64,000 nucleotides of DNA from Lachnoclostridium sp. UBA903 (GCA_002294045.1 DBEP01000004.1:47306-111305); one strand, 5' to 3'. Shown: positions 46,242 through 55,511, counted from the first letter of the stretch. Numbers and translations: made by a program. Notes: generated by a model from the letters alone, not told the origin.

Positions 46242-46252
46242 TAAAAGGCGGT

Positions 46253-46354
46253 ATGAAGAACATAAAAGGAGAATTCTACGAATCGGAAGTCTTTGAAAAT
46301 CTTCCAAAAGAAGAAGTGGAAGAAACAAAAAATTTCCGCAACTACGGAAGTTAA
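46253..46354 (+). CDS. Possible 33-residue small protein
   Basis: ATG 46253 follows AAAAGGCGGT and opens MKNIKGEFYESEVFENLPKE then an acidic helix, ending at TAA 46352-46354. Highly charged, no membrane segment and no recognised family. It may be real, or the head of a decayed gene. Confidence 0.25.
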   Translation: MKNIKGEFYESEVFENLPKEEVEETKNFRNYGS

Positions 46355-46431
46355 GATTTACGGACAATGGGATTAATTTCAATTTGTGGTTTAGGTTATA
46401 AGCAAACTGAAAAATTAAGGAGAAAAATTGA

Positions 46432-47493
46432 ATGAATGGTAAAAAAAGAAAAATCATAATTATTCTTGGTATAGTCTTAATAATACTATTGTTGATAATA
46501 CCTTTTGGTCTTTCCGCAATGATATACGAGGATAATTTTGGTGACCGTTATGAATCATATGCTCCGATGGCCCGGAGTATTGATGAATTTGAAGGATTAA
46601 ACTCGCATAGATATACATTTTCTTCAGATAAAGGGCAAATACTTGTTGGTTATAAATATTACAGAGAGATCGAAAATATCAAAGGAGTTGTGGTTATTGC
46701 GCACGGTCTTGGAGGCGGGGGGCATAACTCATATATGGACGTAGCAGACTTCTTCACTTTAAATGAATATGTTGTTTTTGCCTATGATGCAACAGGAAAT
46801 GATGAAAGTGAGGGAAGTTCCGTAAAAGGAATTCCGCAAGGTTTAATAGACCTGAATCATGCACTCCGATTCGTGAAACAAACATCTGACTTTGACGGAT
46901 TACCCATCATGCTATTTGGGCATAGCTGGGGCGGATATTCTGTTGGCAGTGTTTTGAATCTTCACCCGGATGTTAAAGCAGCCGTTATGGTTGCCGGCTT
47001 TAACAAGTCTATGGATATAATTGAGGAAGAAGGAAAAAGAATTGCTGGTGATAATATCAGTGTTTTTTTGCCGTACCTTTCATTATATGAAAAAATTAAG
47101 TTTGGAAAGTATGCCTCTTACAACTGTATTAATGGATTTGAAAATACAGATGCAGGAGTAATGGTTATTTATAGCGGAGATGATGAAATGATTTCACAAA
47201 AAAATAGCTTTGATGTTTTTTACGACCTTTATAAGGATAATACGCGATTTAATTTTGTAAAATATGAAAACAGAGGACATAATTTTGTTTATTATTCTGA
47301 TGCATCCCGTGAATATAAAGATGAGTTCAATAGTAAATTTGATGCATATTTAAATTCCTTAGATGGAGAATTAACTGCTGAATTAAAAGCGTCGTATTAT
47401 AATGATTACTTTGATAAGAGATTATTGTATGAGCTTGATGAAGAACTTATGGACAGCATTGCAAAATTTTATAATAGCTACGTTAATGAGTAA
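46432..47493 (+). CDS. Membrane-anchored alpha/beta hydrolase
   Basis: The 353-residue protein has one N-terminal hydrophobic helix (IIIILGIVLIILLLIIPFGL, about 7-26) and an alpha/beta-hydrolase domain of the serine aminopeptidase/monoglyceride lipase type: VVIAHGLGGGGHNSY, FAYDATGNDESEG, LFGHSWGGYSVG (Ser near 164), acid in IYSGDDEMI and His in ENRGHNFVYY. The catalytic part probably lies outside the membrane. AAGGAG precedes the ATG. Confidence 0.88.
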   Translation: MNGKKRKIIIILGIVLIILLLIIPFGLSAMIYEDNFGDRYESYAPMARSIDEFEGLNSHRYTFSSDKGQILVGYKYYREIENIKGVVVIAHGLGGGGHNSYMDVADFFTLNEYVVFAYDATGNDESEGSSVKGIPQGLIDLNHALRFVKQTSDFDGLPIMLFGHSWGGYSVGSVLNLHPDVKAAVMVAGFNKSMDIIEEEGKRIAGDNISVFLPYLSLYEKIKFGKYASYNCINGFENTDAGVMVIYSGDDEMISQKNSFDVFYDLYKDNTRFNFVKYENRGHNFVYYSDASREYKDEFNSKFDAYLNSLDGELTAELKASYYNDYFDKRLLYELDEELMDSIAKFYNSYVNE

Positions 47494-47536
47494 GACCGTC
47501 TGGAATAGTTAATCGTGTACAAATTCCAAATTAATA

Positions 47537-47607
47537 GGGGCTGTTGCAAAAGCAGATGAAGAGGGTATCGCTCCATCACTTTATTTTAGTGATTTTGCGG
47601 CACCCTC
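47537..47607. terminator. Shared terminator carrying one end of a GGCTGTTGCAAAA repeat
   Basis: GGGGCTGTTGCAAAA (47537-47551) matches the repeat end. GAGGGTATCGC (47561-47571) pairs imperfectly with GCGGCACCCTC (47597-47607), extended by GATGA/TCATC. It lies between the convergent hydrolase and RsiV-like genes and probably stops both. Confidence 0.6.
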
Positions 47608-47622
47608 TCTTTTCTCATCCGA

Positions 47623-48567
47623 CTATTTTCTTATTTCAAATTCCTGTCTTCCCATAAAGCCGGGAGCAACTTCATATTTATCAAATACGATTACCGGATT
47701 GCCGGATGAATTGATATAGAAATTTGTCTCATCCGTAATACCGGTGAAACCGCCTTCGGCTTCACTGAAATACATATAATCCGGATTTTCAGAGACTCTT
47801 TTATCCATTTCCGCTTTAATTTGTGTATCGGCAAGCTTTTTAAAATCTTCACCTAACAGATCTTTTAATGTAAGATTTTCACCGGTTTTTAAGGTCAGAT
47901 TATAATAATACCGTATTCCGTAAGCACCGCTCCAGTCTTCATCTCCTGTTAACACCAGGGATAAATAATCTTCGGTCCGGGCCTTAACCTCATAATCTAC
48001 ATTAACCTTGAAGTTTCTCTCATCCCATTCTTTTTCGGTACCGCCGGTTTCTAAAAATGCCGTTTTATAATCGGCGATTCTTTTTTCCGCATCCAGAGTA
48101 TAGTTATCAACTATTTCCATGATTTTTGCATTAATATCCACGATGGCATTCTGAGTTTTGTCAGGAAGCGCGGCTGTACCGGTATTATCCGTCCCTTCCG
48201 GTATCAGGGCGTCTTTTCCGGTTTCTGTTTCTTTTGCGGTCTGGATTTCAGGTATGTTCACTTCAAATTCCATATTGTCTTTCACTTCATGGTAAGAGCG
48301 TACGGTCAGGACTTTTACCAGATTTCCTACCAGAGGGAGTTCTGCCATCCCCTGTGCAAATGCCTGATTCGTATTTAATCCGATTATCAGAACGGTCAGA
48401 AGTACCGCTGCGGCAGATGCTGCATAACGGATTTTTTTAATTCCCCGCCGGCCTTTTTCTGTCTCCTGTACTTCTTCTCTTTTCACAAGCTGTTCCACAG
48501 AACTATGCAGCTCTTTAGGTATCTCAATATTATCATAAATTAACTTACTTAATTTGAAAGATTTCAT
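47623..48567 (-). CDS. RsiV-like anti-sigma factor (DUF3298)
   Basis: The 314-residue protein has a cytoplasmic N terminus, one membrane helix (YAASAAAVLLTVLIIGLNTN, about 47-66) and an extracytoplasmic region with the DUF3298/RsiV C-terminal motif YYYNLTLKTGENLTLKDLLG. In Bacillus RsiV binds lysozyme and is cleaved to release SigV. It overlaps the sigma gene by 4 bp (ATGA). Family assignment is good; the ligand is inferred only by analogy. Confidence 0.82.
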   Translation of the reverse strand: MKSFKLSKLIYDNIEIPKELHSSVEQLVKREEVQETEKGRRGIKKIRYAASAAAVLLTVLIIGLNTNQAFAQGMAELPLVGNLVKVLTVRSYHEVKDNMEFEVNIPEIQTAKETETGKDALIPEGTDNTGTAALPDKTQNAIVDINAKIMEIVDNYTLDAEKRIADYKTAFLETGGTEKEWDERNFKVNVDYEVKARTEDYLSLVLTGDEDWSGAYGIRYYYNLTLKTGENLTLKDLLGEDFKKLADTQIKAEMDKRVSENPDYMYFSEAEGGFTGITDETNFYINSSGNPVIVFDKYEVAPGFMGRQEFEIRK

Positions 48568-49055
48568 TCCGCTTCCTCCTCGATTCTCTTTTTTAATTTG
48601 TCAAGCGCCGCATAAAGCCTGGACTTTACCGTGTTTATATTCACACCGGTAACCTGAGATATTTCTTTAAAGGTCAACTGTTCATAATAATGCAGTATCA
48701 CTAAGCTTTTCATTTCTTCCGGTAAGCTGCATACTTCTTTAAAAAGCTCCATGCCTGCTTCAAATGCAGGTTCTGTATACACCTCCTCTTTTAAATCCGC
48801 CGGGTCATATGCAATTTCCCTTGCACTTTTTCTTTGATAGCCAAAAGCCTCATTCAGCAAAATTTTATAAAACCATGTTTTCACCGCTTTAGGATTACGT
48901 ATTGACATATAATTTTCCAGTGCTTTGCATATGGCATTTTGAACCACATCCAAAGCACTTTCCCGGCTGCATGTATAGCAGTATGCGATTTTATAAAACT
49001 TACCCTGGTTGTCCAGGATATGTCTTACCAGAGCATCATAGTTCTTTCCTGCCAT
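48564..49055 (-). CDS. SigV-like ECF sigma factor
   Basis: The 163-residue protein has region 2 (YKIAYCYTCSRESALDVVQN, ICKALENY, VKTWFYKILLNEAF) and region 4 (LPEEMKSLVILHYYEQLTFK, EISQVTGVNINTVKSRLYAA). AGGAGG precedes the ATG. A possible ECF-type promoter (CAACTTTTTT ... CATCTATATAA on the minus strand, near 49100-49135) suggests autoregulation. Coupled to the RsiV-like gene. Confidence 0.88.
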   Translation of the reverse strand: MAGKNYDALVRHILDNQGKFYKIAYCYTCSRESALDVVQNAICKALENYMSIRNPKAVKTWFYKILLNEAFGYQRKSAREIAYDPADLKEEVYTEPAFEAGMELFKEVCSLPEEMKSLVILHYYEQLTFKEISQVTGVNINTVKSRLYAALDKLKKRIEEEAE

Positions 49056-49196
49056 AATATCCTCCTGTTTCTTTTCTCTGACGTCAGTTTTATTACTTCT
49101 ATTATATAGATGTTTTAGTAACGAAAAAAGTTGAAAAAAAATGGAATAATTTTTATAAGGTAAGTATGAAACACCCTTTAATTCCTACTAAACATA

Positions 49197-49225
49197 TTGA
49201 CATTATATGAATATAATGGTATACT
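49197..49225 (+). promoter_or_regulatory. Strong sigma-A promoter of the small Cys-rich peptide gene
   Basis: TTGACA (49197-49202), 17-nt spacer, TATACT (49220-49225): six of six and five of six consensus bases at ideal spacing. The next start codon is ATG 49255. Confidence 0.85.
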
Positions 49226-49254
49226 TCTAAAAATACTACTAGGAGGATACTGGC

Positions 49255-49428
49255 ATGGATAATATTTATAGCAAAACATGTAATTTGCAAAGGCGCAATA
49301 GAGTGCTTCCTGTAAATTATTATGCCATGATAGAAGACAGATATGGTGACAGTTCATTGTTCCGGGACATATATGATATGAATTGCATATCTATTTGCGT
49401 TGCTCTTGGCCGATGTTGTGTGAATTAA
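49255..49428 (+). CDS. 57-residue Cys-rich peptide upstream of the Opp importer
   Basis: ATG 49255 lies eight bases after AGGAGG and about 30 bp after a near-perfect promoter, so expression is well supported. The peptide MDNIYSKTCNLQRRNRV... has a charged, Tyr/Arg-rich first part and ends MNCISICVALGRCCVN, with Cys at 9, 44, 48, 54 and 55. It has no signal peptide and no known family. A charged leader and Cys-rich core is the shape of a peptide precursor (signal peptide or modified peptide), but no modifying enzyme is encoded nearby. A complete oligopeptide importer starts 53 bp later. Confidence 0.6.
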   Translation: MDNIYSKTCNLQRRNRVLPVNYYAMIEDRYGDSSLFRDIYDMNCISICVALGRCCVN

Positions 49429-49481
49429 ATTTCCGAGCAAAATTTTTATTAAAATTCCCACAACAAAAAGGAGAGTAATTT

Positions 49482-51194
49482 ATGAAAAGAAAACTATATT
49501 CCGTTATTTTGACATTGATATTAACCGGTACACTTTTTCTCGGTGCATGCTCCAAAGCTGACAACAAACAGGCTGGTTCGGATTCTGCCACGCCGGCGGG
49601 TACAACCGAAGAAACCCCTGAAGCTACGCAGACGCCAACCGAAACGGAAGATTCCGGTGAATTAAAAATATTAAATTGGGTGGCACCCGGTGAAGTCACA
49701 ACGATGGATTCAGGAAAAAGTTATGATACCATAAGTTCGGAACAGATAGATTTTCATGCAGACCCTCTGTATCGTATTAATGAGAATAATGAAGCCATCC
49801 CGAATCTTGCAGTTGCCTTGCCTGAAGTAAGTGATGACGGTTTAACCGCAACGGTGGAAATAAGGGATAATGCAAAATTTTCAAACGGAGATAGGATTAC
49901 GGCTGCGGACATTGTATACGCCGCACAGCGTGTTGTAGACCCGGCAACCGGATCACAGAGTGCAAATGACCTCACTTACATAAAGAATGCCGCAGAAATT
50001 ATCGCAGGCACCTTAAAGCCGGAAGAGCTGGGAGTAAAGGCTTTATCAGATACAAAGCTTGAATTTACGCTGGTTGCGCCAAACAGCTACTTAAATACAA
50101 CCTTATCCGATACTTTGCTGGCGCCGGTAAGCAAAAAGTTTGTAGAAGAGCAGGGAGAGAATTATGGATTGACCTCCGATGCACTTTTAGCAAGCGGTCC
50201 TTATGTATTAAAAGAGTGGAACGGGACGGATATATCCTGGAAATATGAAAAGAATCCTTATTATTGGGATGCCGACAACATATATTTTGACGAAATCAAC
50301 ATACAGATTGTAAAAGAAGTAGCAACCGGTGCTAATTTATATGAAGCCGGTGAGCTGGACGGAACAAAAGTAACCGGTGAGTACATAACCCTTTATCGGG
50401 GTAAAGAGGATCTTGTTTCGGTTCAAACCTTGCGTATGACGAATCTGGAATTAGGAATCAGTTCAAATAAATATCTTCAGAATGAAAACCTGCGCAAAGC
50501 TCTTTTGTATGCATTAAACAGGGAAGAACTTTCTGCCTCTATTTTGAACGGGGACGGAGTCCCTTCCGTAGGTGTTATACCCAATGGCATAGCGGTTAAT
50601 CCCGATAACGGCAAAAGTATAGCGGAAGATTTCGGAGTACTTGTATATACGGATGTGGAAAAAGCACAGCAGTTTTTCAAGCAGGCACAACAGGAGCTGG
50701 GAACCGACAGCATAACACTTCGTCTGGTAACCAGTGACTCGGATGAAAGTATTAAAATCGGACAGTATCTGCAGAGTATTTATGAGACCAATTTACCCGG
50801 ACTAAAAATCGACCTGGCAAATGTCCCCGCATCTGTTCGTTTTGAAGAAATGATGAGCTATCAATTTGAGCTGGCACTTGGCGGCTGGACCGGTGATTTT
50901 GATCCTACCTCCTATGTGAAGCAGCATGAAGAGAGTTTTGAGCACAATCACAGCCAATGGAAATCCGAAGAACTGAAAAGTCTGGTTGCTGCCCTGGAGA
51001 CAAGGGATGGTACTGATTTTACAAAGAGGTGGGAGCATCTGAGAGAAGCCAACCAATATCTGATAGATAATGCGGTGGTAGTACCGATTGTACAGGCAGC
51101 TCAAAGTTATTTAATAAATCCCAGGCTCAAAGGGTATGTAACCCATGTATTAGGAACTCCTATTGATATTACCCGTGCATATTTTGAAGATTAG
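49482..51194 (+). CDS. Oligopeptide ABC transporter binding lipoprotein (OppA/DppA-like)
   Basis: The 570-residue protein has a lipobox TLFLGACSK (Cys near 23), a Thr/Glu-rich linker, and the SBP_bac_5 fold: VEIRDNAKFSNGDRITAADI, YVLKEWNGTD, YWDADNIYFDEINIQIV, LRKALLYALNREEL. It binds peptides outside the cell and delivers them to the permeases encoded next. AAGGAG precedes the ATG. Confidence 0.93.
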   Translation: MKRKLYSVILTLILTGTLFLGACSKADNKQAGSDSATPAGTTEETPEATQTPTETEDSGELKILNWVAPGEVTTMDSGKSYDTISSEQIDFHADPLYRINENNEAIPNLAVALPEVSDDGLTATVEIRDNAKFSNGDRITAADIVYAAQRVVDPATGSQSANDLTYIKNAAEIIAGTLKPEELGVKALSDTKLEFTLVAPNSYLNTTLSDTLLAPVSKKFVEEQGENYGLTSDALLASGPYVLKEWNGTDISWKYEKNPYYWDADNIYFDEINIQIVKEVATGANLYEAGELDGTKVTGEYITLYRGKEDLVSVQTLRMTNLELGISSNKYLQNENLRKALLYALNREELSASILNGDGVPSVGVIPNGIAVNPDNGKSIAEDFGVLVYTDVEKAQQFFKQAQQELGTDSITLRLVTSDSDESIKIGQYLQSIYETNLPGLKIDLANVPASVRFEEMMSYQFELALGGWTGDFDPTSYVKQHEESFEHNHSQWKSEELKSLVAALETRDGTDFTKRWEHLREANQYLIDNAVVVPIVQAAQSYLINPRLKGYVTHVLGTPIDITRAYFED

Positions 51195-51216
51195 GTGACT
51201 AATAAATAATAAAGCC

Positions 51217-51296
51217 GGGGCTGTTGCAATATTTTCAAACACACTCTAGAGCGTGTTGTGCCCGAGTAAGATAGATTTGAATTTTGCAGCAGCCTC
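51217..51296. repeat. GGCTGTTGCAAAA repeat, copy 3, holding a joined-end scar of the other repeat
   Basis: GGGGCTGTTGCAAT (51217-51230) and ATTTTGCAGCAGCCTC (51281-51296) are the ends. Inside, TTTTCAAACACACTC-TA-GAGCGTGTT (51232-51257) joins the right end of the GAGCGTG family to its left end through a single TA. The unit lies between the oppA-like and oppB-like genes, where sugar operons have stabilising hairpins. Confidence 0.75.
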
Positions 51297-51317
51297 ATTA
51301 TATTGAAAGGAGGAATC

Positions 51318-52256
51318 ATGAAACGATGGATTCGGTTTATCAGTCACAGACTGGTATATATGGTGACAACATTATGGGTTATTGTAACCATAACATTCTT
51401 TCTGATGAATCTGCTTCCCGGTACGCCCTATAATAACAGGGATAAATTAAGCCCGGCACAGCTTCAGGTATTGGATGAGAGATACGGATTAAATGAGCCT
51501 CTGTTGAAACGGTATACCACTTATATCAATAATATCCTTCACGGTGATTTCGGCATATCCCTCCAATTTTCGGACCAGAAAGTTACAACCTTACTGGGAA
51601 GCCGCATTGGTGTTTCCATTCAGCTGGGATTACAGGCGGTAATCTTTGGTACATTAATAGGAATCATATTAGGTATTATGGCAGCAATGAAGCATAACAC
51701 CTGGATTGACACTTTTTGTTCTCTTTTTGCCATTGTGGGACGCTCCGCTCCCAACTTTGTAGTTGGGGTGCTTTTACAGTATATATTTGCGGTATCCTTA
51801 AGCCTTTTGCCAATCGGACTATGGAAGGACGGTTTCAGTTCCAGCATATTACCGACCCTGGCCTTGTCCATATCACCCATGGCCGATACCTCGCGGTTTA
51901 TACGTACGGAAATGATAGAAGTATTAGGCAGTGACTATATCGAACTTGCCAGAGCAAAGGGTATGAGCGAATTTCGTCTGGTACTGACTCACGGACTCCG
52001 AAATGCTCTGATACCTATGGTAACTATAATAGGACCGTTAACGGTTTCATTGATTACGGGCTCCATGGTTGTGGAGAATATCTTTGCCATACCGGGAATA
52101 GGTGAGCAGTTCACAAAATCCGTACTTTCGAATGATTATTCTACCATTATGGCAGTAACAATTTTATTCTCGGCTTTACTGGTAGTTGTTATATTTTTAA
52201 TGGATGTTCTGTACCAGCTGATTGATCCGAGAATCCGTGTGGGCCAGAAATCATGA
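51318..52256 (+). CDS. Oligopeptide ABC permease (OppB/DppB-like)
   Basis: The start is ATG 51318, six bases after GGAGG. The 312-residue membrane protein has the OppB N terminus (HRLVYMVTTLWVIVTITFFL), MNLLPGTPY, about six helices, and the EAA-type loop RAKGMSEFRLVLTHGLRNAL; VENIFAIPGIGEQFTKSV is diagnostic of the family. Confidence 0.93.
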   Translation: MKRWIRFISHRLVYMVTTLWVIVTITFFLMNLLPGTPYNNRDKLSPAQLQVLDERYGLNEPLLKRYTTYINNILHGDFGISLQFSDQKVTTLLGSRIGVSIQLGLQAVIFGTLIGIILGIMAAMKHNTWIDTFCSLFAIVGRSAPNFVVGVLLQYIFAVSLSLLPIGLWKDGFSSSILPTLALSISPMADTSRFIRTEMIEVLGSDYIELARAKGMSEFRLVLTHGLRNALIPMVTIIGPLTVSLITGSMVVENIFAIPGIGEQFTKSVLSNDYSTIMAVTILFSALLVVVIFLMDVLYQLIDPRIRVGQKS

Positions 52257-52302
52257 CATTTACCTGAAGGAAACCTACCGGAAGAAAGGATGCCGAGAGT
52301 AT

Positions 52303-53328
52303 ATGAATATCAATATAGATCAGATTCCAGAGGAACTTTTTCAATTTAGAATTACAGTGCAGGATATGACAGTAAAGGAGGAGATAATGCCGTCGCCTGC
52401 ATTTTTTCAGGATGCCTTAAGAAGGTTATGCAGAAACAAAGGCGCAGTGGTTTCCCTGCTCCTTTTGACTGTTATTATCATACTCGCCTTCCTGGCGCCT
52501 GTCATTGCTCCTTATAATCCGAATACCCAGAACATACCCCACGCAAATCTGCCGCCCCGCATACCCGGCATAACAATCAATGGTTTAAACGGGCGGTCTA
52601 AGTTACAGGGCGAATGGATTGACCGTTATGCCTTGGCCAATGTTACGGCAGACCGGAATTATATATTTGGAACAGATGAATTTGGAAGGGACCTGTTATC
52701 CCGAACTCTGTACGGTACGCGTATATCCCTGACAATTGCATTTATAGCGGCTATTCTGGATTTGACCATCGGGGTTTTTTACGGCCTGACCAGCGCTTTA
52801 AAAGGAGGGCAGGTAGATAATTTCATGCAAAGAATATTGGAAATACTTACAGGAATCCCTAATCTTGTGTTAGTAGTACTTATGCTGCTGATTTTTAAGC
52901 CGGGGATTTTATCCATTATATTTGCGCTGACCATATCCTCCTGGATTCCCATGGCACGTATTGTAAGGGCCCAGACCCTGCGCATTAAGAATCTGGAATA
53001 TGTGCAGGCCGCCGTAGCATTAGGCTCCTCCCAGGTGCGCAACGCCATATCCCATATACTGCCTAATATTGCAGGAATAGTAGTTGTCAGAGCAATGTTT
53101 TCCATTCCCACCGCTATATTTTTTGAGACCTTTCTTAGCTTTATCGGAGTCGGTATGAAGATTCCCAATGCTTCTCTGGGAACTCTCCTCAACAGCGGTT
53201 ATAAAATGTTCCGTATTTATACATACCAAATGTGGATTCCGTCTATTATCCTATGTATTATTATGCTGGCCTTCAATTTATTTGCAGACGGGTTACGGGA
53301 TGCCCTGGATCCGAAAATGAAAGAATGA
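52303..53328 (+). CDS. Oligopeptide ABC permease (OppC/DppC-like)
   Basis: I start at ATG 52303 because residues IPEELFQF and FFQDALRRLCRNKGAVVSLL match the conserved OppC N terminus; a stronger site (AAAGGAGG) precedes ATG 52387, which would give a shorter form. The 341-residue protein has about six helices, FGTDEFGRDLLSRTLYGTRI, and the EAA loop AAVALGSSQVRNAISHILPN. The upstream GAAAGGATGCC resembles one line of the leader family but the rest of the structure is absent. Confidence 0.9.
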   Translation: MNINIDQIPEELFQFRITVQDMTVKEEIMPSPAFFQDALRRLCRNKGAVVSLLLLTVIIILAFLAPVIAPYNPNTQNIPHANLPPRIPGITINGLNGRSKLQGEWIDRYALANVTADRNYIFGTDEFGRDLLSRTLYGTRISLTIAFIAAILDLTIGVFYGLTSALKGGQVDNFMQRILEILTGIPNLVLVVLMLLIFKPGILSIIFALTISSWIPMARIVRAQTLRIKNLEYVQAAVALGSSQVRNAISHILPNIAGIVVVRAMFSIPTAIFFETFLSFIGVGMKIPNASLGTLLNSGYKMFRIYTYQMWIPSIILCIIMLAFNLFADGLRDALDPKMKE

Positions 53329-53418
53329 ATACGGCCCATCGCCCCGGGGAATTCGTAACGCTGTCGCTGAATCGTCACGAATAGACGGAAGATAAGGCTG
53401 AAAGTCAGAAGGAAAAGT

Positions 53419-53521
53419 GGTTGAAAGAAAATTTAGTCAATGAAAGGATGCCATAAAAGGATTCTTTCAACCTGTATATATATGGCAGTACCGTATCATG
53501 CGGTATGCGGCAGGCAGAAGA
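53419..53521 (+). promoter_or_regulatory. Pseudoknot leader element, copy E (before the oppD-like gene)
   Basis: Stem GGTTGAAAGAA (53419-53429) / TTCTTTCAACC (53462-53472), 11 perfect pairs. Loop TGCCATA (53449-53455) pairs with TATGGCA (53481-53487), 7 pairs. A shorter third hairpin (TACCGT / GCGGTA) follows, then GGCAGG and the ATG at 53522. Confidence 0.82.
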
Positions 53522-54577
53522 ATGTCAAATATACAATTGGATGTAAAGAACTTATCCGTATCGTTTTCCACTCAAGCCGGAAAGGTGCATGCGGTCAGAG
53601 ACGTAAGCTTTTCGCTGCAAACAGGTGAAACTCTAGCTATTGTGGGGGAATCCGGAAGCGGAAAGACAGTTACCTGCAGGACGTTAATGCGCCTTTTATC
53701 AAAGAATGCATCCATTAATGCCGGAGAAATCTTGCTGGAAGGAACGGATATCCTTAAAGTAAGTGAACGTAATATGCGCCATATCAGAGGAAATGATATT
53801 GCAATGGTTTTTCAAGACCCTATGACTTCTCTTGATCCCACAATGAAGATTGGGCGGCAGATTGAAGAGGTAATTACACTTCACAGAAAGGTGAAACGGA
53901 AAGAAGCCAGAATGAGAATGCTTGAATTGCTGCAACTAGTGGGAATAGAAGACCCCAAACGCCGCAGCCGTCAATATCCTCATGAATTTTCCGGCGGACA
54001 GAGGCAAAGGATTGTTATCTCCATTGTTCTGGCATGCGATCCCAAAGTACTGATTGCGGATGAACCGACTACTGCCCTGGATGTTACCATGCAGGCACAG
54101 ATTATTGATTTACTGAAATCACTGCAAAAGAAAATAAATACCTCCATAATATTTATTACCCATGATTTGGGAGTGGTGGCAAATGTTGCGGACCGTGTTG
54201 CGGTCATGTATGCAGGGAAAATCATAGAAATCGGACGTGCGGATGAAATATTTTATGACCCGAGGCACCCCTATACCTGGGGACTGTTAAATTCCATGCC
54301 CACACTGGATACAAATGTATCATCTTTATATACAATACCGGGAGCACCGCCCAATTTACTAAAACCGTCGGCGGGAGATGCATTTGCCCCCAGAAATGAA
54401 TACGCGCTGGAAGTGGATGGGCTTTATGAACCTCCCATGTTTCAAATCAGTGACACCCATTATGCTGCCACCTGGCTGTTGGATCCGCGGGCGCCTAAAG
54501 TAAATCCTCCGGCCGTACTGAAAAAGCGAAGAGAGGAATTCATAAAAAGGAGCGGTATGTATGCAGGAAACAAATAA
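53522..54577 (+). CDS. Oligopeptide ABC ATPase (OppD/DppD-like)
   Basis: The start is ATG 53522, set by the leader; the longer frame from 53498 is the translated hairpin. The 351-residue protein has Walker A GESGSGKTVT (about 39-48), Q-loop VFQDPMTSLDP, signature FSGGQRQRIVISIVL, Walker B LIADEPTTALD, switch His FITHDLGVV and an oligo_HPY-type C terminus (HPYTWGLLNSMP). The last region lacks the usual Cys cluster. Confidence 0.92.
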   Translation: MSNIQLDVKNLSVSFSTQAGKVHAVRDVSFSLQTGETLAIVGESGSGKTVTCRTLMRLLSKNASINAGEILLEGTDILKVSERNMRHIRGNDIAMVFQDPMTSLDPTMKIGRQIEEVITLHRKVKRKEARMRMLELLQLVGIEDPKRRSRQYPHEFSGGQRQRIVISIVLACDPKVLIADEPTTALDVTMQAQIIDLLKSLQKKINTSIIFITHDLGVVANVADRVAVMYAGKIIEIGRADEIFYDPRHPYTWGLLNSMPTLDTNVSSLYTIPGAPPNLLKPSAGDAFAPRNEYALEVDGLYEPPMFQISDTHYAATWLLDPRAPKVNPPAVLKKRREEFIKRSGMYAGNK

Positions 54578-55463
54578 AATTCTTGAAGTGGAAGGACTGG
54601 TACATACTTATAATACCGGCTCACTGAAAGTAAATGCTGTAAATGATATTAGTTTTTATATTAAAGAGGGGGAAACCTTTGGGCTTGTGGGGGAATCGGG
54701 CTGCGGTAAAACCACAACCGGACGAATGATAGTAAAATTACTGGATATTACATCGGGAACCATACGTTATAAAGGAAAAGATATAGCGCAGATTCGTCAT
54801 AAGAAAGAGTTAATGAAGTTCAGGCAGGAGGTACAGATTATTTTCCAAGATCCCTATGCCTCCCTGGATCCGCGCAAAAAAGTCAGGGATATTATAGCGG
54901 AGGGCTTAAATATCCATAATGTGGCGGCTGCTAAAAAAGAACGGGATGATATTGTAGCAGAATTGTTGAAGATAGTGGGCCTGAATATGGACTTTGCTTC
55001 CCGTTATCCCCATGAGTTTTCCGGCGGACAGCGGCAAAGAGTAGGTATTGCAAGGGCATTGGCTTTGAATCCCCAGCTGGTAGTTTGTGACGAACCCATA
55101 TCTGCACTGGATGTATCCATCCAAGCACAGGTAGTAAACTTATTGAAAGAATTACAGAAAACCAAAAAGCTTACCTATCTGTTTATTGCCCATGACTTAT
55201 CCATGGTAAAATATATCTCTGACCGTATAGGTGTAATGTATAAAGGAAAACTTCTGGAAGTGGGTGAAGCAGAGGAAGTCTATAATAATCCCATACATCC
55301 TTATACCAAAAGTCTGATTTCTGCCATTCCCCTTCCGGACCCTTATTTTGAACGCGAGAGGAGACGGATGTCTTATACGCCGCTGCCTGACAGAGAGGGT
55401 CTTAAGCTGCGGGAATTAAATCCCAATCACTATGTCTGCTGCGATGATGCAGGCAATTTTTAA
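54561..55463 (+). CDS. Oligopeptide ABC ATPase (OppF/DppF-like)
   Basis: The 300-residue protein overlaps the oppD-like gene by 17 bp; AAGGAG lies inside that gene. Walker A GESGCGKTTTGR (about 44-55), Q-loop IFQDPYASLDP, signature FSGGQRQRVGIARAL, Walker B LVVCDEPISALD, switch His FIAHDLSMV, and the HPYTKSLISAIP end. With OppD it forms the ATPase heterodimer. Confidence 0.93.
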   Translation: MQETNKILEVEGLVHTYNTGSLKVNAVNDISFYIKEGETFGLVGESGCGKTTTGRMIVKLLDITSGTIRYKGKDIAQIRHKKELMKFRQEVQIIFQDPYASLDPRKKVRDIIAEGLNIHNVAAAKKERDDIVAELLKIVGLNMDFASRYPHEFSGGQRQRVGIARALALNPQLVVCDEPISALDVSIQAQVVNLLKELQKTKKLTYLFIAHDLSMVKYISDRIGVMYKGKLLEVGEAEEVYNNPIHPYTKSLISAIPLPDPYFERERRRMSYTPLPDREGLKLRELNPNHYVCCDDAGNF

Positions 55464-55511
55464 GGTATACCGCCGTGCAATTGAAAACCGGCTGTATGAA
55501 ATAATGTTAAA

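Noticed and set aside
49391..49699. Minus-strand frame over the peptide gene and oppA start
   Set aside because: It overlaps a well-supported lipoprotein signal sequence on the plus strand and has no ribosome site.
52262..52310. GAAAGGATGCC before the oppC-like gene as a seventh leader copy
   Set aside because: Only the loop line matches. Neither arm of the first stem, nor the TGGCA strand, nor the third hairpin is present, so I treat it as chance or an unrecognisable remnant.
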